From Accumulibacter sp. (lineage in GTDB: Bacteria; Pseudomonadota; Gammaproteobacteria; Burkholderiales; Rhodocyclaceae), in assembly GCA_024235715.1 (NCBI GenBank), contig JACKLW010000015.1:1-64000 (forward strand): a stretch of 64,000 nt of DNA. The letters are read 5' to 3'. Positions 52,468-62,084 of this stretch are shown here, in pieces (positions within the stretch are counted from its first letter, which is position 1; each line of letters opens with the position of its first letter). A program made the position numbers and the translations under genes. A model generated the notes under the pieces. That model did not search any database, was not told the origin of the DNA, and was given only the letters and a program-made list of their open reading frames with translations.

Positions 52468-53796
52468 TCATTGCCGCGCCGGCAGGTACGACCAGTTGAT
52501 CTTGCGGCGAGGCAGCAGGTAGTCGAGCTCCTCGCCGGGACGATCCTGCAGTCGCAAGGGTTTGTCGACGCTGAGCGCATCGTCGCTGGCCAGGTCGACG
52601 ATGATCGACTGGCGGCGCGGGACCTCGGGCGCGTAGATCATCACCTTCGGACTGAGCGGCTTGTCGGCCGGTGCCGAGCCGACGACTGCGCCGATCCGTC
52701 CGTCGCTGAGCTGCACGATCGAGCCCGGCGGATAGACGCCCATGGCGCGTACGAACAATTGCAGCAGAGTGCCATCGAAGGCCTTCTTTTCGCGCGTCCA
52801 CATCGTCGACAGCGCCTCCGACGGCGACATCGCGCGGCGGTGGTCCACCGGATTGACCAGGTTGTCGAAGCGGTTGGCGATGGCCACCATCCGCGCTGCC
52901 AGCGAGATCGCGCTGCCGCTCTGGCCGTCCGGAAAGCCGCTGCCGTCGAAACGCTCGTGGTGGTGCAGGATGGCGTCGAGCATCGGTTGCGAGAGGCTGC
53001 CGGCGCGTGCCGCCTGGTCGTGGCCCTGGCGGCAGTGCAGTTGGTAGAGCGCCTCTTCGTGGCGGTTGCGTTCGTCGTTGCGCAGCACCGCCGGGCTGAT
53101 CGTCAGCTTGCCGATATCGTGCAGCAGGGCGCCGATGCCGAGCGCGCGCAGCGCCGCTTCCGGCAGTTTCGCCTGCTTGCCGAGCAGCAGTGCCAGGGTC
53201 ATCACCGACAGCGAGTGGGCCGCGTGTCCGTCGTCGTGGGCCTTCTCGGCGATGAGCACGATCGCACTGTCCGGGTCGGCGAGCAGCGCCGCCGTCGACT
53301 TTTCACTGACTTCGGCGACCTGCTTGATCGATTCACGCGGACTGGTGGCGAAGCCCTTGATCGCGCCGCCCACTGTCCTGGCCGAGCCGAGATAATGCTG
53401 CTGCGCCTTGTCGAGCCGGCCCCGGAGTTCGCTCATGACGCGCGCGCGCTCGCGTTTCTCCGCCATGTGCCTGGCGGCGAGCGCCGCCAGGCGTGCTTCT
53501 TCCGCAGTCCTCCCGGCCGCGGCCGTGGCGTCGGCCTGCGCTGCGCCTGCCTGCACGGCCTGGCCGGGCGGCAGCGGTGGCAGCGTACAGCGCGCCGGAT
53601 CGCAGAACAGCTGTGGCAGCTTCATGGCCGCGATCAGCTGCGCCTGCTCCTCATCGGCGATGACGAAGGAGTTGAACATGAACTGGTGCTCTATCCACGG
53701 TATCGGCAGCCTGACGTGCACCCCGGGACGCAGTTGCGACGCGTCGATGCAGATTTCACCTTCGTGCGGGGTGACGGCATCCGGGGCTGGCGGCAT
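52468..53796 (-). CDS. HD-GYP domain phosphodiesterase
   Basis: 442-aa protein with an N-terminal DUF3391-like domain (about 15-100), a linker with coiled-coil character (about 105-150) and an HD-GYP domain (about 170-350). Metal-site motifs: GALLHDIGKL, HHHERFDGSGFP (GYP loop as GFP), and later ARMVAIANRFDNLV. It probably hydrolyses cyclic di-GMP. GAGGAGAAG supports ATG 53796. Confidence 0.88.
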   Translation of the reverse strand: MPPAPDAVTPHEGEICIDASQLRPGVHVRLPIPWIEHQFMFNSFVIADEEQAQLIAAMKLPQLFCDPARCTLPPLPPGQAVQAGAAQADATAAAGRTAEEARLAALAARHMAEKRERARVMSELRGRLDKAQQHYLGSARTVGGAIKGFATSPRESIKQVAEVSEKSTAALLADPDSAIVLIAEKAHDDGHAAHSLSVMTLALLLGKQAKLPEAALRALGIGALLHDIGKLTISPAVLRNDERNRHEEALYQLHCRQGHDQAARAGSLSQPMLDAILHHHERFDGSGFPDGQSGSAISLAARMVAIANRFDNLVNPVDHRRAMSPSEALSTMWTREKKAFDGTLLQLFVRAMGVYPPGSIVQLSDGRIGAVVGSAPADKPLSPKVMIYAPEVPRRQSIIVDLASDDALSVDKPLRLQDRPGEELDYLLPRRKINWSYLPARQ

Positions 53797-53950
53797 CTTC
53801 TCCTCTCTCGGACAAAGCGGCGTCGTTGGGGGTACTGCTGAGCAGGCCATACTATAGGACACTCTGGCCGGCAATCACTAGCCACGACGCACGCCATTGG
53901 CGCAACCGATCGCCGGCCCCGGCGTTGCCGGTGGCCGGATGGGCTGCTGC

Positions 53951-55162
53951 CTACCTGCCCGTCGTGCCGGTACGCAGGCTGCTCAGCAGTTTCTGCCCGG
54001 GACGACCGTCGGCGGTCATGCCGAGGCGCTGCTGTTCGGCCTTTATCGCCTCGCGAGTCTTGGCGCCGATCATCCCGTCCACTTCGCCGATCTCGTGCCC
54101 CCTGGCAGCCAGCAGCGTCTGCAGTTCGCGGCGCTCGAGGCGGGACAGACCGGGGTCGTCGGTCGGCCATGGCGTGACGAAAGTCTTGCCCCCCTTGAGG
54201 CGATCGGAGAGGTGGGCGATGGCCAGGGCATAGCTCTCGGCGGCGTTGTAGCCGTAGATCACGTCGAAGTTGCGGAACACCAGGAAAGCCGGGCCCTGCG
54301 GGCCGGCGGGCAGGAGCAGTCCGGCGGCCGTGTCGGCCGGGGCGATTGGCTGACCGTCGGCGCGGCGTACGCCGCGTGCCGTCCAGTACGAAAGCGGGCG
54401 CTTGTCGCGACGTCCGGAGACGCTGCTGTCAAAGCCGGCCGGCAGGACGACTTCGTAACCCCAGGGCTGCCCTTCGCGCCAGCCGCCCTTGTGCAGGAAA
54501 TTGGCGGTCGAGGCCAGCGCATCGGGAACGCTGCCCATCAGGTCGCGCTTGCCGTCGCCGTTGCCGTCGACCGCCAGCCGCAGGAAAGTGGACGGCATGA
54601 ACTGCGTATGCCCGAAGGCGCCTGCCCACGATCCGACAAGTTGCTCGGCTTCAATGTCGCCGCTGTCGACGATCTTCAGCGCACTCAGGAACTCGCCGCT
54701 GAAGTACGACTGGCGGCGCCCGAAGCAGGCGAGTGTGCCAAGCGAGGTCAGCAGCGGCCGTTTGCCGAAATTGCGTCCATAGTTGCTCTCGACGCCCCAG
54801 ACGGCAATGATCGTTTCCGGGTCGACCTGATAGCGCTCGCTGGCCATGGCCAGCGTATCGGCCCACCTGGCGCGCATCTCGAGACCATCGGCGACCCGTT
54901 CCTCGTCGACCAGTCCGGACAGGTAGTCCCAGATCGGCGAGCGGAACTCGGGTTGGTAGTCGAGGAACTCGAGCACGCTCAGGTCGGGCGACAGGCCGCT
55001 CGTCAGGCGATCGAAGGACGCGCTGGAGATCCCATTCTTCGACGCGGCGACAGCGCGCAGCGTCTTCATGCACGAGGCAAAGCGTTCGCCAGGATCGGCT
55101 TCCTGGGCGGCAACGGCGCTGGTCAACAGCGCCAGGGAAAGGGCGAGGCAGGTGCGTTTCAT
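53951..55162 (-). CDS. Lytic murein transglycosylase, MltB family
   Basis: 403-aa periplasmic enzyme. A signal peptide (about 1-19) is followed by an SLT-type domain with the catalytic Glu in IIAVWGVESNYGRNFG, GSWAGAFGHTQFMPSTF and AVDGNGDGKRDL. The C-terminal peptidoglycan-binding domain reads LQTLLAARGHEIGEVDGMIG and KTREAIKAEQQRLGM. Monocistronic. Confidence 0.92.
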   Translation of the reverse strand: MKRTCLALSLALLTSAVAAQEADPGERFASCMKTLRAVAASKNGISSASFDRLTSGLSPDLSVLEFLDYQPEFRSPIWDYLSGLVDEERVADGLEMRARWADTLAMASERYQVDPETIIAVWGVESNYGRNFGKRPLLTSLGTLACFGRRQSYFSGEFLSALKIVDSGDIEAEQLVGSWAGAFGHTQFMPSTFLRLAVDGNGDGKRDLMGSVPDALASTANFLHKGGWREGQPWGYEVVLPAGFDSSVSGRRDKRPLSYWTARGVRRADGQPIAPADTAAGLLLPAGPQGPAFLVFRNFDVIYGYNAAESYALAIAHLSDRLKGGKTFVTPWPTDDPGLSRLERRELQTLLAARGHEIGEVDGMIGAKTREAIKAEQQRLGMTADGRPGQKLLSSLRTGTTGR

Positions 55163-55320
55163 GGCTGGCAGGTCACAAGTGAGGGCTGGAAGATGGAGTT
55201 TGCGGAGGCGAAGGGCGCTTGCAGCAGCGACGGGCAACTGCCGGCGTGAGGCGCAACAAGTCGCGGCGAAGACGTGGAGTTTGGCAGACCCGGTCGAGAT
55301 CGCGAAGGCTCGAGAAACCG

Positions 55321-55728
55321 TCAGCCCGGCGAGTGGCCGGCAGGCCCACGCGGCCCGCCGTTCGAATTCCCGTCGGTGCTTCCCGACTGCGTACTCGAGC
55401 GGTACTCCGCGTCGCTGATCACTTCGCCCTCGATGACACGCCCGCCCGCCGGTGGCGTCCGATTGCCCCCCTGGCGGGCGGCCTGCTCCTGCATGCGTTC
55501 GTGCAGGTCGCGGAGGTCCCGGGGCAGGTTGCGGGTCTTCCACTTCAGGTAAGCGAAGATCAGCACGCCGACGACCAGGATCACGCCGAGGGCGACTATC
55601 GAGAACATGAAGGCGACGACCAGCACGACGATACCGGCGGCAATCGTCAATAGTTTCCCGAACACGCCCATGGGCGGGCCAGCAAGGGGCGTCCTGTAGG
55701 GGCCGGAATGTTGGTCATCGATCTTCAT
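55321..55728 (-). CDS. Small membrane protein, unknown
   Basis: 135 residues: a short N-terminal tail, a double membrane helix (about 24-62, LLTIAAGIVVLVVAFMFSIV and beyond), a basic helix (KWKTRNLPRDLRDLHERM), and a Gly/Ser-rich tail with VIEGEVISDAEY. The I-E-G-E-V motif is common in small envelope proteins of betaproteobacteria. No function known to me. Confidence 0.7.
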   Translation of the reverse strand: MKIDDQHSGPYRTPLAGPPMGVFGKLLTIAAGIVVLVVAFMFSIVALGVILVVGVLIFAYLKWKTRNLPRDLRDLHERMQEQAARQGGNRTPPAGGRVIEGEVISDAEYRSSTQSGSTDGNSNGGPRGPAGHSPG

Positions 55729-55879
55729 CGCAGTCCTTGTCTGTACGTTCCTTGAGCAGCCCGTCTGCTTGCCGTGCATTGTAGAGCGTCGGCAGCAACT
55801 GGACCACCCTCGGGCAGTGCAGGCGACCGGCGCCGTTTTCGCACCGTTGCCAAAATCCGTTTCGGCGGCCTGAAGGCGG

Positions 55880-55914
55880 AAAAAAAAAGGCCCGCCAAGG
55901 GGGGTGGGCGGGCC
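55880..55914 (-). terminator. Canonical Rho-independent terminator
   Basis: On the minus strand GGCCCGCC, a 10-nt loop, GGCGGGCC, then nine T residues. It is 230 bp beyond the end of the FFLEELY gene and has no ORF directly before it. Confidence 0.88.
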
Positions 55915-56110
55915 GGTACTGCCGTCGCCGCGACGTTCCCAACGAGGGGAGGGGGAGGAGGAACACCGCAGCGACAGATGAATGGTAGCGAGTAAGGTGC
56001 CTGGGGTCTGTGGTGACTGTGTCTCGCTGTGTGACGGCGTGTAAGAGGCGTTTTATATTTAAAGCGATTTCTATAAAAACGTTCGCAAGCTTCTAATGTA
56101 TATGTAATAA
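55915..56110 (-). ncRNA. Possible small RNA or long 3' UTR ending at the terminator
   Basis: This 200-bp stretch has no coding frame. It starts near an AT-rich segment (56050-56112) that could hold a promoter (TTGCGA near 56081-56086 on the minus strand, TA-rich downstream). It ends in a perfect terminator. Read-through from the FFLEELY gene at 56145 is the alternative. Confidence 0.35.
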
Positions 56111-56144
56111 ATCCTTTATCGAGTGCGCCAGTGTGGTCGCATTT

Positions 56145-56888
56145 CTAGCTGCTTTCCTCACTGCGGAACGGATCGGCTTCGTCTGCAAACAGCCGCGCCA
56201 GGAGCGCCTTCTCCCGCCGGTCGATGATTTCCAGGAAGTCGCTTGCCGAGCCCATGCCGCGGAAGGCGTTGAAGCCGCGTTCGAGGAACTGGTGCAGGTC
56301 GCCGAGCCCGGCCAGTTGCGACGGGCGGCGCATCAGCCTGAGGAGGCTGCTGAGCAGCGGTTTCGTCGCCAGCTTGTCGAGTGCCTCGCCGGTCGCGCGG
56401 ATCAGTGCGATCTGGCGCTGTCGCTCGGTCTCGCAGGCGACCGCACGGTAGGCCGCGGCGTAGGCGTCCTGGCCGATCTGTTCGATCCGCCCGGCGCGGC
56501 ACAATTCGGCGACCATCGCCGCGTCGAGTTCTTCGGTCAGGGCGTCGAGTTCGACGGCCAGCGCGATGGTGCGCAGCGCCGACGCCGGCAGCATCTTGAT
56601 CAGCAGGGGCAGGATGCGCTCGACTTCCTCGTCGCGGCTGCTGAAGTCCTTGGGACCGTAGAGGTCGGAAATGAAGAATTGTGCGGCGGGGCCGAAGCGC
56701 GCGCTGGCAAGCAGGTCGGCGTGCGTGCGCGCCAGGCGCCCGGCCTGCCATTCGCGCAGATAGAGCCGCTCGCGCGCTGCCGTCGGGTCGAAATTGGCCT
56801 GCTGGCGCAGATGCTTGGCCGCTTGCAGGTGTCGGCGCAGCGCTTCGGCATGCTGCCGTTTTTCGGCGGAGGCAGTCGAATCGTCCAT
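56145..56888 (-). CDS. FFLEELY-motif protein
   Basis: 247-aa soluble helical protein of the FFLEELY-motif family, known mainly from beta- and gammaproteobacteria. The namesake region reads AAQFFISDLYGPKDFSSRDEEV (about residues 68-89). The rest is alpha-helical without catalytic signatures. Function unknown. ATG 56888 is preferred to TTG 56897. Confidence 0.82.
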   Translation of the reverse strand: MDDSTASAEKRQHAEALRRHLQAAKHLRQQANFDPTAARERLYLREWQAGRLARTHADLLASARFGPAAQFFISDLYGPKDFSSRDEEVERILPLLIKMLPASALRTIALAVELDALTEELDAAMVAELCRAGRIEQIGQDAYAAAYRAVACETERQRQIALIRATGEALDKLATKPLLSSLLRLMRRPSQLAGLGDLHQFLERGFNAFRGMGSASDFLEIIDRREKALLARLFADEADPFRSEESS

Positions 56889-56999
56889 GGTGGGCAATTA
56901 TGCCCGGCCGCAGCGACGCTGTTTAGAGGGCTTCGCCTAACGGGATGCGCGCCTGCGGCATACACTCTCCGGGCAATCAAGCTCAGGAAGGAGTATGCG

Positions 57000-58418
57000 A
57001 TGTCTCGATCCGATACGCTGGTCGGCCGCTTCGAGCGGCAGCAGCGTGCGGCACGCAGCGACCCGAATCCGGACCAGACGGTGCGCGAGCGGCGCCTGCT
57101 CGCCCTCGACCGGCTGCTGCGCGACAACGAAGCGGCGCTTGCCGACGCGGTCAGTCGCGACTTCGGTCATCGCTCGCCGGGCGAAACGCGCCTGCTCGAG
57201 CTTTTTCCGAGTTATGAAGCGATCCGGCATGCACGCCGGCATCTGCACCGCTGGATGCGTCCGCGGCGACGTTCGGTGTCGCTGTGGTTTCAGCCGGGCC
57301 GGGCAGAGGTCCGTTATCAGCCCGTCGGCGCCGTCGGCATCATCGTTCCCTGGAACTACCCCGTGTTTCTCGCCGTCGCGCCGCTGGCGGCGGCGCTGGC
57401 AGCCGGCAACCGGGCACTGGTCAAGATGTCCGAGATGTCGCCACATACGGCGGCGCTGTTTGCCGCGCTGGTGGCCAGGACTTTCGCCGAAGACGAACTG
57501 TCGGTGGTCGAAGGCGATGCCAGCGTCGCGCAGGCGTTTTCGCAACTCCCTTTCGATCATCTGCTGTTTACCGGTTCGACCGCCGTTGGCCGGCAGGTGA
57601 TGCGCGCCGCCGCCGACGGCCTGACCCCGGTGACGCTCGAACTCGGTGGCAAGTCGCCGGCGATCATCGGCCCGGAACTGGCGTCGGCCAGCCACTTCGC
57701 GCGCGCCGTCGAACGCATCGTCATCGGCAAGTGCATGAATGCCGGCCAGACCTGCATTGCTCCCGACTACCTGTTGCTGCCGGCGGGACAGGAGCAGGCA
57801 TTCATCGACCGCGCCCGCGCGGTGGTCGCTGCTGCCTATCCGCAATTCGCGCAGAACGACGATTACTCGACGATCATCGACCAGCGCCACTATGCCCGCC
57901 TGTGCGGCTACGTCGACGAGGCCAGGGCGAGCGGCGCGAAGATCGTCGATCTCGCAGCGGGCGTGGCGGCCGACCCGGCGACGCGCCGCCTGCCCCCGCT
58001 GGCGCTGCTCGATGTCGGCGACGGGCAGCGCGTGATGCAGGAGGAGATTTTCGGGCCGCTCCTGCCCATCCGGGCGTACCGATCTCTCGACGAGGCGATC
58101 ACCTTCGTCAACAGCCGGCCGCGCCCGCTGGCGCTGTACTATTTCGATGACCATCGCGAACGTATCGAGCGGGTGCTCAACGAAACCGTGTCCGGCGGCG
58201 TGACGGTCAACGACACCATCCTGCACATTGCCCAGGACGACCTGCCCTTTGGCGGCGTCGGTCCCAGCGGCATGGGCCGCTATCACGGCTTCGAGGGCTT
58301 CGAGACCTTTTCGGTGAAGAAGGCGGTCTTCCGGCAGTCGCGCCTGTCGGGCATCGGCCTGTTCAAGCCGCCTTACGGCCGGTTGTTCCGGCTGCTGACC
58401 CGGATCATCATGCGATGA
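57000..58418 (+). CDS. Coniferyl-aldehyde dehydrogenase-like enzyme
   Basis: 472-aa NAD(P)-dependent aldehyde dehydrogenase. Landmarks: GAVGIIVPWNYPVFLAVAPLAAALAAGN (about 110-137), FTGSTAVGRQVM, the general base Glu in LELGGKSPAI, the catalytic Cys in NAGQTCIAPDY (about 245) and EEIFGPLLPI. A short hydrophobic-basic tail is typical of the long-chain/coniferyl aldehyde group. AGGAAGGAG precedes ATG 57000. First gene of a four-gene operon (overlap with next). Confidence 0.9.
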   Translation: MSRSDTLVGRFERQQRAARSDPNPDQTVRERRLLALDRLLRDNEAALADAVSRDFGHRSPGETRLLELFPSYEAIRHARRHLHRWMRPRRRSVSLWFQPGRAEVRYQPVGAVGIIVPWNYPVFLAVAPLAAALAAGNRALVKMSEMSPHTAALFAALVARTFAEDELSVVEGDASVAQAFSQLPFDHLLFTGSTAVGRQVMRAAADGLTPVTLELGGKSPAIIGPELASASHFARAVERIVIGKCMNAGQTCIAPDYLLLPAGQEQAFIDRARAVVAAAYPQFAQNDDYSTIIDQRHYARLCGYVDEARASGAKIVDLAAGVAADPATRRLPPLALLDVGDGQRVMQEEIFGPLLPIRAYRSLDEAITFVNSRPRPLALYYFDDHRERIERVLNETVSGGVTVNDTILHIAQDDLPFGGVGPSGMGRYHGFEGFETFSVKKAVFRQSRLSGIGLFKPPYGRLFRLLTRIIMR

Positions 58419-58918
58419 TTCGCGGGCGCCGTCAGTTCATCCAGAGCGGTCTCGCAGGCGGCCTGCTGCTCTCCCTTTCCGGCTGGCTCAACGCCGCCGG
58501 GCCGCGCCCGTTCAGCGAAGGCGAGCGCGAGATGCTCGCTGCGCTGGTTGCCGCCATGCTCGCCGGCGTCCTGCCGAACGAGGAGCCGCAGCGCAGCCGG
58601 CTGGTGGCGGAGACCGTCGACGGGGTCGCCACTGCGGTCTCCGGACTCTCGCTGGCCAGCCAGGACGAGATCGGCGAACTGTTCGGCCTGCTGGTCGTGG
58701 CGCCGGGGCGGGTGCTGCTGGCCGGCGTCGGCAGGCCGTGGCGCGAGGCCAGCGTTGCCGAGGTCGGCGACTTCCTGCAATCCTGGCGATCGAGCCGCCT
58801 GAACCTTTTTCAGAGCGCCTACGGGGCGCTGCACGATCTGATCTTCGGTGCCTGGTACGGCCGCCCCGCGAACTGGCAGGCGATCAGCTACCCCGGGCCA
58901 CCGCGAGGCTACTTCTGA
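58415..58918 (+). CDS. Tat-leader small subunit of the GMC oxidoreductase
   Basis: 167-aa protein with twin-arginine leader IRGRRQFIQSGLAGGLLLSL. It resembles gluconate 2-dehydrogenase subunit 3-like small subunits, with the late aromatic segment YGALHDLIFGAWYGRPANWQ and YPGPPRGYF at the C-terminus. It overlaps both neighbours (ATGA and TGATG), so it likely carries the following flavoenzyme across the membrane as a complex. Confidence 0.78.
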   Translation: MIRGRRQFIQSGLAGGLLLSLSGWLNAAGPRPFSEGEREMLAALVAAMLAGVLPNEEPQRSRLVAETVDGVATAVSGLSLASQDEIGELFGLLVVAPGRVLLAGVGRPWREASVAEVGDFLQSWRSSRLNLFQSAYGALHDLIFGAWYGRPANWQAISYPGPPRGYF

Positions 58919-60525
58919 TGGACGATCCAATCCGGGCCGGGCTGGCTGCCGGCTGGAAACACATCGACGCGGCGACGCTGACTCACAGCCAGACCATCGA
59001 CACCGACGTGGTGATCGTCGGTACCGGCGCCGGTGGCGGCGTCAGCGCCGACCTGCTCAGCGCCACCGGCCTGCGCGTCGTGCTGATCGAGGAGGGACCA
59101 TTGCGTTCGTCGAGCGACTTCAGGATGCTCGAGAGCGACGCCTATCCCGAGTTGTATCAGGAGTCGGCGGCGCGCAAGACGGCCGACAAGGCGATCAACA
59201 TCCTGCAGGGTCGCTGCGTGGGCGGCTCGACGACGGTGAACTGGACGAGCAGCTTTCGCACGCCGCCGGAGGTTTTCGACTTCTGGCAGCAGCACTATGG
59301 CCTGCAGGAACTCAGTGCCGAGTCGATGAGCTCATGGTTTGCCGTGATGGAGCACAAGCTGTGGGTGCGTCCCTGGGACACCCCGCCGAACGCGAACAAC
59401 AAGATCCTCGGCGCCGGCGCCGAGAAGCTCGGCTTCGAGGTCGGAAGCATCAAGCGCAACGTCAAGGGCTGCTGGAACCTCGGTTATTGCGGCATGGGTT
59501 GCCCGACCAACGCCAAGCAGTCGATGTTGCTGACCACCATCCCGTCCGCCCTGAACCGCGGCGCGACGCTCTATACGCGGCTGCGCGCCGAGCGTCTGCG
59601 TTTCGACGGCAGCCAGGTTTCGGCGCTCGACTGCAGCGCGCTGCAGAGCGACGGGATCCACCTCTCCGGCCGGCGGCTGCGTTTGCGCGCCCGCCACTTC
59701 GTCATCGCCGGCGGCGCCATCGGCAGTCCGGCGCTGCTCATGCGCAGCAGCGTTCCCGACCCCTATCGCCTGCTCGGCAAACGGACTTTCCTGCACCCGG
59801 TGGTGATTTCCTCGGCCTTGATGGATCAGCGCGTCGACGCCTACGCCGGTGCGCCGCAGTCGCTCTACAGCGATCATTTCCTGCACCAGGCGCCGATCGA
59901 CGGTCCGCTGGGCTTCAAGCTCGAAACGCCACCACTGCACCCGGTCCTCTACGCGACGACCCTGCAGGGCTACGGTGCGGCACATGCCCGTTTGATGCAC
60001 GAGTTCACCAGGGTCAACGTGGTGCTGGCCCTGTTGCGCGACGGCTTCAATCCGGCAAGCCGCGGAGGCCGGGTGCGCCTGGGCCGAGGTCGGCTGCCGG
60101 TGCTCGACTACCCGCTCAATGAGGTGATCTGGGAGGCTGCACGCCGCGCCTTGCTGGCGATGGCCGAGATCCAGTTCGCGGCCGGCGCGCGCTGGGTGAC
60201 GCCGGTGCACGAGATCTCGCCCGGCTATACCAGCTGGGCCGAGGCCAGGAAGGGTATCGCCGAACTGCCGCTCAAGCCTTTCCTGTGCCGGGTGGTCAGC
60301 GCGCACGTGATGGGCGGCTGCGGGATGGCCGACGCGCCGCATCGCGGTGTCGTCGATCACCGCGGGCGGCACTTCTGGCTCGATAATCTGTCGGTGCTCG
60401 ACGGTTCGGTTTTCCCGACCAGTCTGGGCGTCAATCCGCAGCTCTCGATCTACGGCCTCGTGGCCCGCAATGCCAGCCTGCTGGCCGCCGAGTTATCCGG
60501 CCGGCCGGTTCCGATGATTCCCTGA
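58918..60525 (+). CDS. GMC-family oxidoreductase (FAD alcohol dehydrogenase)
   Basis: 535-aa flavoprotein. FAD site VVIVGTGAGGGVSADLLSA (about 31-49), GRCVGGSTTVNWT, a cysteine pair region CWNLGYCGMGC (about 187-197) that may bind a cluster or disulfide, and the C-terminal catalytic block VSAHVMGGCGMADAP with LDGSVFPTSLGVNPQLSIYGL. It has no own signal peptide and probably hitch-hikes with the Tat subunit. Likely oxidises long-chain or membrane-derived alcohols, with the aldehyde dehydrogenase taking the product. Confidence 0.85.
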   Translation: MDDPIRAGLAAGWKHIDAATLTHSQTIDTDVVIVGTGAGGGVSADLLSATGLRVVLIEEGPLRSSSDFRMLESDAYPELYQESAARKTADKAINILQGRCVGGSTTVNWTSSFRTPPEVFDFWQQHYGLQELSAESMSSWFAVMEHKLWVRPWDTPPNANNKILGAGAEKLGFEVGSIKRNVKGCWNLGYCGMGCPTNAKQSMLLTTIPSALNRGATLYTRLRAERLRFDGSQVSALDCSALQSDGIHLSGRRLRLRARHFVIAGGAIGSPALLMRSSVPDPYRLLGKRTFLHPVVISSALMDQRVDAYAGAPQSLYSDHFLHQAPIDGPLGFKLETPPLHPVLYATTLQGYGAAHARLMHEFTRVNVVLALLRDGFNPASRGGRVRLGRGRLPVLDYPLNEVIWEAARRALLAMAEIQFAAGARWVTPVHEISPGYTSWAEARKGIAELPLKPFLCRVVSAHVMGGCGMADAPHRGVVDHRGRHFWLDNLSVLDGSVFPTSLGVNPQLSIYGLVARNASLLAAELSGRPVPMIP

Positions 60526-60541
60526 ACGAGTCGCCACCGTC

Positions 60542-61453
60542 ATGCTCGCACGTGCCCTTCGCATCTCCCTCTCGCTCGAACTGCTGCTCTACCTGGTCCT
60601 CGCCATGAGCCTCTGTGACGTTTCGTTCGTCGCCGCGGTGCCGCTCGCGGCGCTGGCCATGCTCGCCCTGCGGGCGCTGCTGATCGCCGTTACCTACACC
60701 TTTGCCTGGGTCTATCGTGCGTCGGCTGCACGCCTGTCGCTGCGCCAGGCGACGCTGATGGTTCTTGGTGAATATGCGAGCTCGCTGCTCAGCTTCATGG
60801 TCATCATGCCTTTCGAGCACTGGTGGATGGGCGACGACCGACTGCCGGCGGCGGGACAGGATCGCGGGTCCGGCGGCGACTTCGGCGCCAGGCGTGCGCC
60901 GATCCTTCTGATCCACGGTTATGGTTGTTCGCGCGGCGCCTGGTGGTGGCTGCGCCAGCACCTCGAAGCGGCTGGCTGGACGGTGGCGACGATCAGCCTC
61001 GAACCGGTCTATACCAGTATCGACAACTACGTCGATCCGGTGGCCAGGCGCATCGACGAGGTGCTCGCCGCGACCGGTGCCGGGCAGGTGATCCTCGTCG
61101 GCCACAGCATGGGCGGGCTGGTCTCCCGTGCCTACCTGCAGCGCTACGGCGCGGCGCGCGTCGCGCGGCTGGTGACCCTCGGGACGCCGCATCATGGAAG
61201 CGTACTGGCGCGCCTTGGCTTCGGTGACAACGGGCGCCAGATGCGTCCGCACAGCGCGTGGCTGCAAGCCCTGGCCGAACCGCCGGCAACGGTCGGCACG
61301 GTGGCCATCTACAGTCCGCACGACAATTTCGTCATGCCGCCGTCGCTGCTCGAGTTGCGCGGTGCGCAGAATCTGACGATCGATGGCGTCGGACACCTGG
61401 CGATGCTCTACTCGCCGCGCGTCGTCCAGGCTCTGCTCACGGCGCTGCCCTAG
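60542..61453 (+). CDS. Membrane-anchored lipase / alpha-beta hydrolase
   Basis: 303-aa hydrolase. Two N-terminal hydrophobic segments (about 10-60) anchor it. The hydrolase domain shows the oxyanion block PILLIHGYGCSRGAWWWL (about 121-138), nucleophile elbow GHSMGG (about 187-192), PHDNFV and the catalytic His in DGVGHLAML. Resembles triacylglycerol lipases. It starts 16 bp after the GMC gene, so its alcohols or acids may feed the oxidases. Confidence 0.82.
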   Translation: MLARALRISLSLELLLYLVLAMSLCDVSFVAAVPLAALAMLALRALLIAVTYTFAWVYRASAARLSLRQATLMVLGEYASSLLSFMVIMPFEHWWMGDDRLPAAGQDRGSGGDFGARRAPILLIHGYGCSRGAWWWLRQHLEAAGWTVATISLEPVYTSIDNYVDPVARRIDEVLAATGAGQVILVGHSMGGLVSRAYLQRYGAARVARLVTLGTPHHGSVLARLGFGDNGRQMRPHSAWLQALAEPPATVGTVAIYSPHDNFVMPPSLLELRGAQNLTIDGVGHLAMLYSPRVVQALLTALP

Positions 61454-61484
61454 AGCGCTCCTGGCGAGCGCTCGTACCACGGGC

Positions 61485-62084
61485 TCAGCCCAGCTTCAGC
61501 AGCTCCGCCAGAAAGTCGAAGAACAGGCAGTAGAGGGCGATGGGCAGGGGCAGACCGAGCAAGGTGGCCAGGATGTAGTCGCGGAAGCGGACGCCCGAAA
61601 GCGCCAGCGCGTAGTTGAGCGCCGGCACTGTCTGGAAAAGCACTCTCAGCAGGACCATGCTGCGCATCGGTCGGGCGTCGAGCTGCGCCAGCAAGCGCCG
61701 CGCAATGCGGCTGTTCAGCTGCCGCAGCGCGTCGCCGCCGATCAGGCGGATGCTCAGGAAGGTCAGTGCACACGACACGCTCGCCGCGACGTAGGTGAGC
61801 GCGCCGCCCCAGACACGGCCGAGCGACAGCACCGCCGCTGCCAGGAAGATCCAGCCGGGAATCTGGATCAGGTTGCCGAGCGAGAACAGCAGCACGAAGA
61901 CCAGCAGTCCGCCGAGCTTGTGGTCGAGGAACTGGTCGCGCAGGAACTGCAGGCTGAAGTGATCGCGCAGGCCCGAGAACTCGCAGCTCGCAAAGAGCAC
62001 GCCGAGAAACAGCGCTACCGCCAACAGGCGCGGGTAGGGAAGGGCGCGGCGCTTCGGCATTCGGCCGTGGGCTTCATCGGTCAT
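61485..62084 (-). CDS. VTT-domain (TVP38/TMEM64, DedA-like) membrane protein
   Basis: 199-aa polytopic protein. Core VTT motif: LGNLIQIPGWIFLAAAVLSLGRVWGGALTYVAA and RPMRSMVLLRVLFQTVPALNYALALSGVRFRDYI, characteristic of TVP38/TMEM64 proteins thought to act as lipid scramblases. It is convergent with the lipase gene. Confidence 0.85.
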   Translation of the reverse strand: MTDEAHGRMPKRRALPYPRLLAVALFLGVLFASCEFSGLRDHFSLQFLRDQFLDHKLGGLLVFVLLFSLGNLIQIPGWIFLAAAVLSLGRVWGGALTYVAASVSCALTFLSIRLIGGDALRQLNSRIARRLLAQLDARPMRSMVLLRVLFQTVPALNYALALSGVRFRDYILATLLGLPLPIALYCLFFDFLAELLKLG

